Shown here piece by piece: positions 1-10,242 of a stretch of DNA of 64,000 nt. The stretch spans positions 1 to 64,000 of the forward strand of contig JACPPD010000009.1 of NCBI GenBank assembly GCA_016191145.1. Reading direction: 5' to 3'. The position numbers and the translations under genes were made by a program. Every line of letters starts with the position of its first letter. The first letter of the stretch is position 1. Under the pieces are notes generated by a model, which did not search any database, was not told the DNA's origin, and saw only the letters and a program-made list of their open reading frames with translations. Source of the DNA: Ignavibacteria bacterium (GTDB lineage: Bacteria; Bacteroidota; Ignavibacteria; Kapaibacteriales; Kapaibacteriaceae).

Positions 1-123
1 ATCGATCACATGACGCCCGCGGAAAGGTTGCTCTCGTTGCATGTTGAAGTTCCGAATCCTATGTATGCACGCATTGCAACACCACAGTTTTTTAACTCAC
101 ATTCCAGTGGAATTCAGTCCTAA
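1..123 (+). CDS. possible C-terminal end of a CDS entering from the left (IDHMTPAERLLSLHVEVPNPMYARIATPQFFNSHSSGIQS*)
   Basis: Frame open from base 1 to TAA at 121-123; convergent with the MTase ORF; short, so uncertain. Confidence 0.25.
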   Translation: MDHMTPAERLLSLHVEVPNPMYARIATPQFFNSHSSGIQS

Positions 124-827
124 CAATAGGGGTCTGGTACATCATTTCGAACCCAAAATCCACCCGGTAATTCCCTAAATGCATAAGTGTTTTCTTCACG
201 ATTTATGAATAATGGATTAACCTTACTTTTATCAATACACTTCCAATACCAGACCATAATGTCATAGATCCCACTGACAACATCTGCTCCTAGACTTCCA
301 CTCGTTCTATATGCAATCATCGAAATGAAGTTGGAGCTACCCAACACCTCATCCATCAATTCCCTTACATGGTGTACATTCTCATCACTAATCTGCACAA
401 ACACACTCCCCGTTTCGCTCAGCAATTCCCTTGCAAGCAGAAGTCTATCGCGTAGATATGTGAGGTAGGAATGGATTCCCAACTCCCACGTATCCCGAAA
501 CGCCTTAATCGTTTCAGGTTCTTGCGTCAGATCTTCATCCTTGCCATCTTTAACATCGCGTTTGTTTACAAACGGCTGGAAGTTGCTACCGTATTTAATG
601 CCATACGGCGGATCGATGTAGATCATCTGCACCTGACCCGCCATGCTCTCTTTTTGCAGCAGGGAATTCATCACAAGCAATGAATCGCCCGCAATGAGTC
701 TGTTGCTCCATCCTTTATCATGTTTGTAAAAGCTCACGGCATCGCGCAATGGAAGATTCTCGAATGGGGCATTGAACAACTCGCCCTGCACCCCATCTGA
801 AAACGAGGCATCCTTTGCCCCTTTCAC
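120..827 (-). pseudogene. site-specific DNA methyltransferase (adenine-specific, type III Mod-like), catalytic part; out of frame with its N-terminus and prematurely stopped
   Basis: Motif IV DPPYG in YIDPPYGIKYGSNFQPFV, followed by SYLTYLRDRLLLARELL and GSVFVQISDENVHHVR typical of this family; stop at 120-122 after only 235 aa. Confidence 0.8.
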
Positions 828-1227
828 TTTTTTTTTGCAGTGCCGACAGAATACTTGCCGGATCGATGCGCTCGTGCACGTGAAGCGAAACGGTGTCTAC
901 CTCGAATGATGTGCGTTCTGCCTTTCCTGTCCAATTCAGGTAGGGGGCTTGCATGCGCCTGAGAGTTTCGAGCGCTTCGCGCATGGTGCTCTCGTCGCCC
1001 GACTCCAACGCATCGTCGATGATTCGTTCAATGTGTGCCCGCTGGACATCAAACTGCAGGGCCGGATCGATATGCGGATCGTAAGCCCACGCAGTCTTTG
1101 GTTGGTCCGGATCCGTTTCCGGATTTACCATGCCAACGTCGGGGTTGTTAACGCGCTTTGCATCGTGCCGGTACGACACGATCATTTGTTTCCAGTCTGA
1201 AGTCAGCGATTTGAATTTTTTGGCCAT
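718..1227 (-). pseudogene. N-terminal part of the same DNA methyltransferase (…LNWTGKAERTSFEVDTVSLHVHERIDPASILSALQKK), frameshifted at a poly-A tract
   Basis: NW(A/T)GKAER…LHVHERI segment normally precedes the catalytic domain in one polypeptide; frame lost at the A9 tract (T9 on + at 828-836). Confidence 0.7.
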
Positions 1228-1509
1228 TAGCACCACTCTTTAAGAGTAGTTAAAAAAGTAAATCAATGAAAAATATGATGTTATGCAGCTAACCCCGGTA
1301 TTGGTCACATTGCTATTTAAGACACTTCAACCAACGACGCACTGCGTCGGCATTCCGCGAATCATTATACTGCCAAAATATCTCGCGGTACATTCATGAT
1401 ACGCAGATTTTTTCTTCGAATTTCCTAAATCCCGCCCGCGATTGGTTTCGCCTACATCGCAGCAGCGCTTCGTTCAGCATCTGGTACTGCCGCGTGCATT
1501 TCTAACCGC

Positions 1510-1827
1510 TTGACGTTCCAAGATGTCCCAATTGCCGGCATTCAATTCGGCAAATTCTGCCGGATAGATCGGTTTGCACAGTTACACGTCGGACAGGAAC
1601 TTGAGCTTGTTGGTGAGCGGGAGAACAAATACGACAATCGAGCCATCGCCATTCGAACCCGAGAAGGTAAAATGATTGGATATGTGTCGATGCTGTCCAA
1701 CGAAATACTTGCGAACCTAATGGATCAGGGCCTCACGCTTTCGTGCACCATCACATTGATCGAATACGCAGATAATCCATGGGACCCGGCAACGGTCAGC
1801 CTCGATCTTGTTAGTTCATCTTTTTAG
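1510..1827 (+). CDS. HIRAN domain protein
   Basis: GIQFGKF…LELVGERENKYDNRAIAIRTREGKMIGYVSMLSNEILANLMDQG matches the HIRAN pattern. Confidence 0.75.
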   Translation: MTFQDVPIAGIQFGKFCRIDRFAQLHVGQELELVGERENKYDNRAIAIRTREGKMIGYVSMLSNEILANLMDQGLTLSCTITLIEYADNPWDPATVSLDLVSSSF

Positions 1828-2350
1828 ATGTAATAACACTCACTGCACCACAGATGCCTTCGAGCCCCTTCCTCACATCCCAATACCATTCCCAATCCTT
1901 ATGCGTCTCACTGTCGTAATACATTTCACCGCTGGCGAGCGTTGCGCCAAACGCATTTTGTGTGCGCCCCACTACCTTTGCAAATGCGACGATATACAAA
2001 GGTTGAATATCCGGCGATGCAGCAAGCTCTTGTGCATTGCCAGCACTGATAATCGCACTACTGTCCAATGAATGCTTTATCGAGATCTGCCAAACGCGCT
2101 TACTGTTGACGCCAGTCCAAATATCATGCATTTCTTCGGTTTCAGCCTGAACCAGGCCAACCAGCGTGTCGCTCAGCGTGATCCGGAAACCATTCTGGAC
2201 GAGAATCGAAGTTGCCGATCGTATTACATCACTTTGTGTACGATGGTGACAAGGCAGATTGTGCTGCTTTACCGTAGTTGTTCTGCACCCGGTTGTAAAC
2301 GATATAATTGTTAGCAGCGAAATAACCGCTATGAACCTGATACTTAACAT
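1811..2350 (-). CDS. predicted lipoprotein, unknown function
   Basis: N-terminal signal with lipobox-like FTTGC (MLSIRFIAVISLLTIISFTTGC). Confidence 0.55.
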   Translation of the reverse strand: MLSIRFIAVISLLTIISFTTGCRTTTVKQHNLPCHHRTQSDVIRSATSILVQNGFRITLSDTLVGLVQAETEEMHDIWTGVNSKRVWQISIKHSLDSSAIISAGNAQELAASPDIQPLYIVAFAKVVGRTQNAFGATLASGEMYYDSETHKDWEWYWDVRKGLEGICGAVSVITSKKMN

Positions 2351-2429
2351 GATACTCTCTTTAATTGTTGACAATTACAATTATCTGTTGTATTGCGACG
2401 TATTTTGTCGTTAATACGAAAGTTGAATT

Positions 2430-3401
2430 ATGTCGCAACAGATCCTGCGCATTTTGAAAATCCTGCACCTGCTCTCGAGTGGACGTGCCATGACGACAAA
2501 CGAGATTGCAGATGCAATTGCCTCCAATCCGGATAGGAAGGCTGTTTCGCAGCGACAGATACAGCGCGACCTTGCAGTGCTTGAAGAGGCTGGAGTTCCT
2601 CTTTTACGTGAATCAATGGGCCGTTCCCAGGTGTGGTCAATCCCATCCTCTTACAGGAATCTTGCGCCCCTTTCCATTGCAAAGAATGAAGTGCTCAGTA
2701 TTTATCTGCTGAAGGGAGTGCTGCAAGCGTTTCGTGCAACACGTGTTGAACGCGATGTAGATACTCTTCTGAGAAAGCTGGATAGGGCTGCACCAGGTAC
2801 GGTGTTTATGGAGACCGATCTTGTTGCAGATGTTTCGCCAGGACGCTTCATAAATACTGTTAGCGATGAAGCCTTCGAGAAAGTCGTTGATGCAATTGTA
2901 GACCCACATTGGGATAGAGTTACATATCGCTCGATAAATGCATCTGTATCAAAAACATTCGTCGTTAGTTTCAGCCGACTTATCAATCACGCCGGACGAC
3001 TGTATGTTGCTGCATGGCATCCGAAATACCAACACTACATTACGTTAGCCGTCGATGCAATTGAACATGTAGAGCGCGCCGGCGACGTCACGGATACTCT
3101 GCATGTTTTTAGTGAGGGGGCATTCAGACGCGAGCGCTACGGCGTATACGATGGTAAACAGCACTCCATTGTTCTTCGAATTAACAAGGATGCTGCACCT
3201 TTTTTTAAATCGCGAGAGTGGCACAACTCACAGCAATTCCGAACCCTTCGAAACGGTACGATTGAGCTTTCAATGTTTGCACCACTTTCTCCAGAACTGA
3301 TTTCCTGGGTAATGGCGTGGGCGCACGAACTAACAGTTCTGAAGCCGAAGTTACTGGCAGATGAATGCAGGAATCGTGCAAAACGCGTTTTGCGTTGGTG
3401 A
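2430..3401 (+). CDS. WYL-domain transcriptional regulator with N-terminal HTH
   Basis: HTH region ILKILHLLSSGRAMTTNEIADAI, middle YRSINASVSKTFVVSFSRLINHAGRLYVAAWHP typical of WYL regulators. Confidence 0.75.
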   Translation: MSQQILRILKILHLLSSGRAMTTNEIADAIASNPDRKAVSQRQIQRDLAVLEEAGVPLLRESMGRSQVWSIPSSYRNLAPLSIAKNEVLSIYLLKGVLQAFRATRVERDVDTLLRKLDRAAPGTVFMETDLVADVSPGRFINTVSDEAFEKVVDAIVDPHWDRVTYRSINASVSKTFVVSFSRLINHAGRLYVAAWHPKYQHYITLAVDAIEHVERAGDVTDTLHVFSEGAFRRERYGVYDGKQHSIVLRINKDAAPFFKSREWHNSQQFRTLRNGTIELSMFAPLSPELISWVMAWAHELTVLKPKLLADECRNRAKRVLRW

Positions 3402-3409
3402 CTAACAGA

Positions 3410-3535
3410 TAATTAAAGTAAACAGGCTTTTACTTTAATTAGCCTCATCCTTATTATTCTTGTGTTTAATAATACGTACAGTTATTAAACAAACTGGCAC
3501 AAAACTTTAATAGCGTATATTGCTATTAAAGTTTT
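3410..3535. promoter_or_regulatory. cluster of three perfect inverted repeats upstream of the Fic gene
   Basis: TAATTAAAGTAAA/TTTACTTTAATTA (3410-3422/3429-3441); TGTTTAATAA/TTATTAAACA (3463-3472/3482-3491); AAAACTTTAATAGC/GCTATTAAAGTTTT (3501-3514/3522-3535). Confidence 0.75.
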
Positions 3536-3553
3536 CTGTCTAAGAGAAAGTCA

Positions 3554-4714
3554 ATGATCAGACAAAACTCCGGTACATACAAGACCACGACTGTGGCTGG
3601 GGAGCTGGTGCGTGCATTTGTTCCGAGCCCCTTGCCACCTGTCCCACCTATTGACATGACCTCTGAATTGAACCGTATAATGGAGAAGGCGCTTCTTGCA
3701 TGTGGCCGCTTAGATGGGATTTCGGCATTGTTGCCTGACCCAACCATTTTTCTGTATGCGTATGTGAGGCGCGAAGCAGTACTCTCATCGCAAATCGAAG
3801 GTACCCAGTCTTCACTTTCCGACCTTCTCCTTTTCGAAATTAAAGAGGCGCCTGGAGTGCCGTTTGATGACGTAATAGAAGTTTCCAACTACGTTGCAGC
3901 GTTGAATCACGGCTTGGAACGATTAGCCAGTGGTTTTCCATTATCAAACAGACTCATCCGTGAGGTTCACTCAAAGTTGATGTCGAGAGGTCGCGGTGCA
4001 GATAAGTTGCCCGGAAAATTTCGTAAGAGTCAGAATTGGATCGGAGGTACTCGCCCGGGTAATGCTCACTTTGTTCCACCTCTACCCAACATGGTTCAAC
4101 ATTGCATGTCAGATTTGGAAATATACATCCATAACACCAACACTCCAACGCTCATAAAAGTGGCGCTTGCTCACGCACAGTTCGAAACAATACACCCATT
4201 TCTTGATGGCAATGGGCGAGTAGGCCGGTTGCTGATTGCACTCATGCTTTATAACGACGGAGTTCTAAATCAGCCACTACTGTATTTGAGCTTGTATCTT
4301 AAGCAGCATCGAGAAGAGTATTACAGACTCCTTGATGTTGTTCGCACCGATGGTAATTGGGAAGCATGGTTATCATTTGCGCTCGAGTGCATTGAACAAA
4401 CAGCATCCGGCGCCGTTGACACCGCAGATCGTTTACTGAAACTATTTGCGTCTGATGAACAACGTATACGTTCTTCTGAATTGAATATCGGAAGCTCTCT
4501 TCGTGTTTTTTCGTTTCTTCGTGAGCGACCAATAGTTAATATCGATCGTTTAGTAAAAGATCTTGGTATCTCATTCCCGACAGCAAGTAAAGCAATAAGT
4601 GTTCTGAATACACTTGGCGTCACACGCGAACTCACAGGCAAACAACGCAATCGTGTGTATGTATACGATAAGTATCTGTCTATACTCAACGAGGAGACTC
4701 ATCCTATGAAATGA
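3554..4714 (+). CDS. Fic family AMP-transferase-type protein with N-terminal inhibitory motif and C-terminal winged helix
   Basis: [14 protein letters not shown] (HPFx[DN]GNGRxGR); SSQIEGT inhibitory-helix motif. Confidence 0.95.
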   Translation: MIRQNSGTYKTTTVAGELVRAFVPSPLPPVPPIDMTSELNRIMEKALLACGRLDGISALLPDPTIFLYAYVRREAVLSSQIEGTQSSLSDLLLFEIKEAPGVPFDDVIEVSNYVAALNHGLERLASGFPLSNRLIREVHSKLMSRGRGADKLPGKFRKSQNWIGGTRPGNAHFVPPLPNMVQHCMSDLEIYIHNTNTPTLIKVALAHAQFETIHPFLDGNGRVGRLLIALMLYNDGVLNQPLLYLSLYLKQHREEYYRLLDVVRTDGNWEAWLSFALECIEQTASGAVDTADRLLKLFASDEQRIRSSELNIGSSLRVFSFLRERPIVNIDRLVKDLGISFPTASKAISVLNTLGVTRELTGKQRNRVYVYDKYLSILNEETHPMK

Positions 4715-5738
4715 TAACGGCAACATCTCTTTGTTCCGTCATTACACCGATATGATGCGCCACAATGTTTAGGCTGCTAAGTGCTTCGGTGAATCGATCA
4801 ACATGATTCTGATCTACACTGACAAGCAAGCCGCCGCTTGTTTGCGGATCGCAAAGTATGTGCCGCTGACGTTCACTAATTATCGATACTTTGTTGCCAT
4901 ACGAATCCCAATTTCGCTTTGTACCCCCGGGAATACAGTTGTTATCGAGATAATAATGAATGACGTCGCTATTGATAAGGGGCACAGAAGGGTATTCGAG
5001 TTCCGCGGAAAGATGAGCCCCCTCACATAGTTCTATGAGGTGACCGAGTAAACCAAAACCCGTAACGTCAGTCATCGAGTGAATGTAATCAAGTTTACCA
5101 AATGTTTCTCCGGCTGTATTGAGCTGCGCCATCACGTCGCGTGCTAGCGAGGAGTGTTCATCTTTCAGCAGCCCTTTCTTTTGTGCAGTAGTTAGGATTC
5201 CTATCCCGAGTGGTTTAGTTAGGAATAGCAGATCCCCTGTCTGCGACTGTGTATTTGTCTTTAAATGTTCAAGATTCACCCTGCCCGTTACCGCTAAACC
5301 AAAAATCGGCTCAGGGCTGTCTATGCTATGTCCTCCTGCAAGAACGATACCGGCATCTGCGCAGGCAATGCGAGCCCCTTCCAATACTAGTCTCGCAGCT
5401 TCGATTGGGACAGTGCTGATGGGCCAACCGAGAACTGCAATTGCCATTAGCGGAGTGCCACCCATGGCATATACGTCGCTGATTGCATTCGTTGATGCGA
5501 TGCGGCCAAAGTCGACGGGATCATCAACGATTGGCATAAAGAAATCTGTTGTGCTGATGATGCCTGTGCCGTCGCCCATATCGTACACGGCGGCATCGTC
5601 TCTCGAAGTATTGCCGACTATCAACTGCGAGTCGGTAAGGGGCGCTAGAGCCGATACCAATATTTCATCAAGAAGTTTAGGAGAAATCTTGCATCCGCAA
5701 CCTGCTCCGTGTGAGTACTGTGTGAGTTTATAGTCCAT
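4704..5738 (-). CDS. selD: selenide, water dikinase (Cys form)
   Basis: [69 protein letters not shown]. Confidence 0.97.
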   Translation of the reverse strand: MDYKLTQYSHGAGCGCKISPKLLDEILVSALAPLTDSQLIVGNTSRDDAAVYDMGDGTGIISTTDFFMPIVDDPVDFGRIASTNAISDVYAMGGTPLMAIAVLGWPISTVPIEAARLVLEGARIACADAGIVLAGGHSIDSPEPIFGLAVTGRVNLEHLKTNTQSQTGDLLFLTKPLGIGILTTAQKKGLLKDEHSSLARDVMAQLNTAGETFGKLDYIHSMTDVTGFGLLGHLIELCEGAHLSAELEYPSVPLINSDVIHYYLDNNCIPGGTKRNWDSYGNKVSIISERQRHILCDPQTSGGLLVSVDQNHVDRFTEALSSLNIVAHHIGVMTEQRDVAVIIS

Positions 5739-6756
5739 GAAGGTGTTTTGTGTTTATCAGGTTCATGACGCGATCCGCAAGCTCGTTGATTTTACCTTCG
5801 CCACTCGAAATTCTAGAGACAATTGTCGATGCATATTTTCTCAGCGTATAGTCGTACGTGGCATCGTAGTAATCGAGCGCTACCCTTGCGGCATCGTGAA
5901 AATTTCCTTTGTGCAGTTCGGACAATGCAACGGCCAATCTTGCTCCGCCAAGCTTTCGATGAATTTTTTTGAACCCTTCTTCGAGATGAATCGGATCAGC
6001 CGTTCCATATTCCATGCAAAGGTTCTGCAGCCGTACGTTCACCGGAACATCAAGTAAAATCCTGGGCGAAGTTCGGATGCGCTCCATCAAGCCGACATCA
6101 AGGGAGACTGTACCAATCGACTGACTCTCATCTTCGATGATAATCGTCTGCTTACTTGTAAAACGCATCAGCTCACTGTGAACAATGTTCATAGCGTGTT
6201 CACTGGTTGGCTGAAGGGGCATTCCAATGGAACCGAAAGCAGATCCGCGATGCCGCGCAATCTCTTCAAGATTAATTACAGCACAACCTCTCAACCGAAG
6301 TTCCTCCAGCAGACGTGTCTTGCCAATTCCGGTCTTGCCGCTGAGGACAATGAAGTTCCCATGCTGACCGATATCGGTAATGACCTTTTGCCTGTATGCT
6401 TTATAACCTCGCGGAATGACGGTAGCCTCGATCCCCTCCTTCCGCAGCAGCCAGGCAAATGCTGCCGAGCGCATCCCTCCTCTCCAGCAGTACAGAATAA
6501 CGGAGCCACTGATGGCAGCGCCGCGCAAACTATCTGCCGATGATATAAGCGATGACATCTTCGGAAGCACATACTCCAATCCAATCTCGACTGCCCTATC
6601 GTGACCTTCCTGGACATAGGCTGTGCCCACTGCCGCTCTCTCATCATCGCTGAATAGAGCAATGCTGATGGCGTGCGGTATGTGGCCACGCTCGTATTCC
6701 GATGGAGATCGAACATCTATGACGACATTCGATGGATTGTAAATATCATTAAGCAT
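5728..6756 (-). CDS. mnmH: tRNA 2-selenouridine synthase
   Basis: Rhodanese-like [33 protein letters not shown]-loop GKTGIGKT; adjacent to selD. Confidence 0.93.
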   Translation of the reverse strand: MLNDIYNPSNVVIDVRSPSEYERGHIPHAISIALFSDDERAAVGTAYVQEGHDRAVEIGLEYVLPKMSSLISSADSLRGAAISGSVILYCWRGGMRSAAFAWLLRKEGIEATVIPRGYKAYRQKVITDIGQHGNFIVLSGKTGIGKTRLLEELRLRGCAVINLEEIARHRGSAFGSIGMPLQPTSEHAMNIVHSELMRFTSKQTIIIEDESQSIGTVSLDVGLMERIRTSPRILLDVPVNVRLQNLCMEYGTADPIHLEEGFKKIHRKLGGARLAVALSELHKGNFHDAARVALDYYDATYDYTLRKYASTIVSRISSGEGKINELADRVMNLINTKHLHGL

Positions 6757-8440
6757 TGGTTCGGCGCATGAGATCCGTCAGTTGCTGATCTAATTGTTTG
6801 AAATTGGTTGATGCAGCAACAAACGTGCGTGCCTGATCCTTTCTCTGGTGCAGCCAGGAAGTGATGATACGAAGTTCGTCGAGTTCTCTATCAGAAAACT
6901 TCTCCATCAATGGGGGCATTGCGTAAATATCTGCCAACTCTCTGACAATGCCCTCCAATGATTCACTAACTGCAATGATGCGCTGAAGCCTCAAACGTCC
7001 GCTGTGTAGTGCAAAAATTTCAACCGAGGTATTACGGTACTGCGTCGGTACTGCAATCACAACATTGATGTCGGTCACGGCCAGGCGCTGCTCGCCCCCT
7101 AACATCATCATTCGTTCAATCTCGCGGAGTCCATCGCGCATCATTGCGGCGTGTTCAAATTCGAGATTAGCTGCTGCCTCTTCCATTTTTTGTTTAAGAG
7201 CTGCCACTGCACCGCTTTCGAGATTCGTTAGGTGCCGCCTTGCTTCCGTAGCCGCGTTTAAATAATTAGCTTGGGTTTGAAGCATTGCACATGGTCCATA
7301 ACATCGTTTAATATGGTAATCAAAGCAAGGCTTGTTGTTGGCAGCGGGATGCAATTCGCCATCGCATGAGCGCAGTTTGTAGGCACGCATGATTGAATCG
7401 CGTATGCGGGTTGCCATGTACTCGCTTCTGAACGGTCCAAAGTACTCTGAACCATCGGCATCTACATGATTCACGAGTTCCAGCCGAGGATACGCTTCAT
7501 TGGTGAATCGCAAAAAGTTTGGCGCCCGATACTCGCGCGATGCAACGTTGTACGTTGGAAGAATTCGCTTGATTTCCGCTGATTCAAGCAGCATTGCTCC
7601 AAGTTCTGTTCCTGTTGTCTTCCATGTAATGTGCTTGATGTATCGGATCATCCTGCTTACACTTCTTCCATGCAGCGGCGCGTCGTGAAAATATGTCTTC
7701 ACCCGTTGCGCAAGGTTCTTCGCCTTTCCCACATACAACACCCTGCGTTTAGCGCTAAGGAAATAATACACTCCGGGTTCTTCAGGAATCTCATTTAGGT
7801 AGGGGGCAAGTTCGGCTCTTGCCTTCGACTCCCTTCGCGGAACAATGCGCGGTGCATACTGCAGCGCAAGTAGATCTCCCAACGTGGCAGCATCGTACTC
7901 AGTTACTGCACGCTCAATCATCTTTAACAATGAGCTCGCTGTTGCTTCTGTGTCGCCAAGCGCCCGATGCCTGTGGTTATGCTCTATACCACAGAATTCG
8001 GCGACGGTTGCAAGATCGTGACGCTTTATTTCGTGGTTCAGCCTCCGTGAGAGTTTGCATGTACACAGCCGTGCAATCTCTGGAACAATTCCTCCGTTAC
8101 GGACGATGCTCGCAGATATTAAACTCCAATCGAACCCAACATTATGAGCAACAAATACAGTGCGTTCTTTGCAAAGCTCAAAGAGCAGTGGAGTCACCGC
8201 TTCATCTTCATCCGGCGCATCTTCAACCATCGCATCTGTGATGCCAGTCATGACTGAGATAAATTCCGGGATTGGTGTGTGCGGATTGATGAGAGAAGAA
8301 AATGATGCATTTACACAGCCCCCTTCAATAACCAGGAATGCAACCTCAATAAGTTTATGATCGCCGCCTGTTCCTCCGGTTGTCTCTACATCGACAACTA
8401 CAAAACGAATTTCAGGAAGTGCGAGGTCGAGATTAATCAT
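6749..8440 (-). CDS. DnaQ-like DEDDh exonuclease fused to GIY-YIG (UvrC N-terminal-like) nuclease
   Basis: FVVVDVETTGGTGG exonuclease motif; PGVYYFLSAKRRVLYVGKAKNLAQRV GIY-YIG; UVR-like segment AAANLEFEHAAMMRDGL. Confidence 0.88.
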   Translation of the reverse strand: MINLDLALPEIRFVVVDVETTGGTGGDHKLIEVAFLVIEGGCVNASFSSLINPHTPIPEFISVMTGITDAMVEDAPDEDEAVTPLLFELCKERTVFVAHNVGFDWSLISASIVRNGGIVPEIARLCTCKLSRRLNHEIKRHDLATVAEFCGIEHNHRHRALGDTEATASSLLKMIERAVTEYDAATLGDLLALQYAPRIVPRRESKARAELAPYLNEIPEEPGVYYFLSAKRRVLYVGKAKNLAQRVKTYFHDAPLHGRSVSRMIRYIKHITWKTTGTELGAMLLESAEIKRILPTYNVASREYRAPNFLRFTNEAYPRLELVNHVDADGSEYFGPFRSEYMATRIRDSIMRAYKLRSCDGELHPAANNKPCFDYHIKRCYGPCAMLQTQANYLNAATEARRHLTNLESGAVAALKQKMEEAAANLEFEHAAMMRDGLREIERMMMLGGEQRLAVTDINVVIAVPTQYRNTSVEIFALHSGRLRLQRIIAVSESLEGIVRELADIYAMPPLMEKFSDRELDELRIITSWLHQRKDQARTFVAASTNFKQLDQQLTDLMRRTNA

Positions 8441-8471
8441 TACTCAACGGTCAATGGGCATGGGTCGATAA

Positions 8472-9026
8472 TTATTGTGCGACGATTTCAATAGGGAATT
8501 CAGCGCGTATGTCGGTTGTATCGCCCGGTGAGACGCCATCCTTTTTCATGAAATCCACCCAATGCGAAAGTAGTGCCGTGAATTTACCAACACCAGCGGT
8601 TTGAGCCGACAAGTCGAAGCTGAGCCCCACCGGTTTATACCGCGAGTCCAGGTCCAGTACCCCAACGGTTGCAAGCGAAGGAGGCTCGAGGCCATAAAAA
8701 AACTGATGGTTCTCTTCGGACTGCCTGATAGTAGTCGTAAGATCTTTGGCAGGTGTTACAGAAGTGTTGAACACTCGGACCCTGACGAAGTAAGATTTGG
8801 AGCTGTCTAATCTGATCGTGTCAGCTCTGTCGGGTACTACCTCACCAGAACCATCTGAATCCTGCCAAACAACTATTGTTGTATCTCGCGGCGGTTGATT
8901 GGCTACGAGTGTGAGCTCGACGGATGTTATTGCCTCGTGCTCTTTGAACACTGGCTGTGAAGGCTGACCCGAACATGCAACAAGTACGGCAAGAACCGGG
9001 AATGATGATGAAGCGAGTATTTTCAT
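8472..9026 (-). CDS. predicted lipoprotein, unknown function
   Basis: Signal and lipobox-like VLVACSGQ at N-terminus. Confidence 0.55.
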   Translation of the reverse strand: MKILASSSFPVLAVLVACSGQPSQPVFKEHEAITSVELTLVANQPPRDTTIVVWQDSDGSGEVVPDRADTIRLDSSKSYFVRVRVFNTSVTPAKDLTTTIRQSEENHQFFYGLEPPSLATVGVLDLDSRYKPVGLSFDLSAQTAGVGKFTALLSHWVDFMKKDGVSPGDTTDIRAEFPIEIVAQ

Positions 9027-9187
9027 GATGTGCTAAACGGATGAATGAGTCTAAGCCTGACGATGCCACTCAGCATGCAGGCAATGTACTGATCCTTTTC
9101 CCAATCTTCACTTCCAAATAATCCGAATGACTCTGTACTCTGTATAATTGTGACAAGACCCATTTACGCAAGACTACTGCATATTCA

Positions 9188-10204
9188 ATGAAAGCCTTTG
9201 TCCTCAGGCCCGACTCCTTTGCCCTCGAAAATATTCAGGAACCTGTTTGTCCGGATGGATTCAGTCGGCTGCGCGTTTTATGCACTTCAATCAACCATCG
9301 AGACCAATACATCCGCGAAGGGAAATACGCCCGGATTCGCTATCCCGCTGTATTGGGAAGCGACGTCTGTGGCGTGTTGGCGCCTGATGCAAATTCCAAC
9401 CCCGCCGAATACAGCACCGTGCAGCGCGTAATCGTTGATCCATCGATGCAATGGGGCGCCGACTATCGGGCACAGGGACCTAATTACAATCCAATCGGTA
9501 TGCCTTCGCAAGGTGCGCTTGCAGAATACATCTGTGTGCCATCTGCCAACATCTACCGTGCCCCTTCCCATCTTACCGAAGAGCAAGCGGCCACTGTGCC
9601 AATGGCTGGAGTAACGGCGTACCGCGCATTGTTTATCCGAGGCACACTTAAACCATACGAAACGATTTTAATTACAGGTGTGGGAGGGGGCGTTGCCACG
9701 TTTGTCTTGCAATTCGCAGTTGCAGCAGGCGCACATGTGGTTGTATCGAGCAGATCGCAGGAAAAACTTACACGCGCATTGGAACTGGGCGCACACGAGG
9801 CAATCCTGCTTGAACAACAAGATGACGCGTTTGTTATGTCCGCTGATGATAAGAAGAAATTAAAAGAATTGAGTATCGACATTATTGCTGACTCTGTTGG
9901 AGGCGATACAGTAAATGACCTCACCGATGTACTGAGGCCAGGAGGTCGGCTGGTACTTTATGGTACATCAAAGGGCGCCGTCCCCAACCTTAACCTTCAT
10001 CGCATATACTGGAAACAGCTCAATCTGCTCGGCACCACCATGGGTACATCAAAAGATTTTGCCAACATGCTATCTTTTGTTAGCGCTCACCGGATTGTCC
10101 CCGTCGTCGACTCGGTATTTGATCTGGAGCATACCGTACGTGCGTTCGACAGAATGAGGGATGCAGAGCAGTTTGGGAAAATCGTTATTCGCGTTAGTAA
10201 ATAA
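9188..10204 (+). CDS. zinc-type alcohol dehydrogenase/quinone oxidoreductase family protein
   Basis: MDR architecture: GSDVCGV, VPMAGVTAYRAL, LITGVGGGVATFVLQFA, VLYGTS. Confidence 0.85.
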   Translation: MKAFVLRPDSFALENIQEPVCPDGFSRLRVLCTSINHRDQYIREGKYARIRYPAVLGSDVCGVLAPDANSNPAEYSTVQRVIVDPSMQWGADYRAQGPNYNPIGMPSQGALAEYICVPSANIYRAPSHLTEEQAATVPMAGVTAYRALFIRGTLKPYETILITGVGGGVATFVLQFAVAAGAHVVVSSRSQEKLTRALELGAHEAILLEQQDDAFVMSADDKKKLKELSIDIIADSVGGDTVNDLTDVLRPGGRLVLYGTSKGAVPNLNLHRIYWKQLNLLGTTMGTSKDFANMLSFVSAHRIVPVVDSVFDLEHTVRAFDRMRDAEQFGKIVIRVSK

Positions 10205-10242
10205 CGATATGTTATTTTTCATTGACTGCTGCTTAAGAATCA

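Noticed and set aside
5119-5733. 204-aa + strand ORF
   Set aside because: Antisense to selD; no family signal
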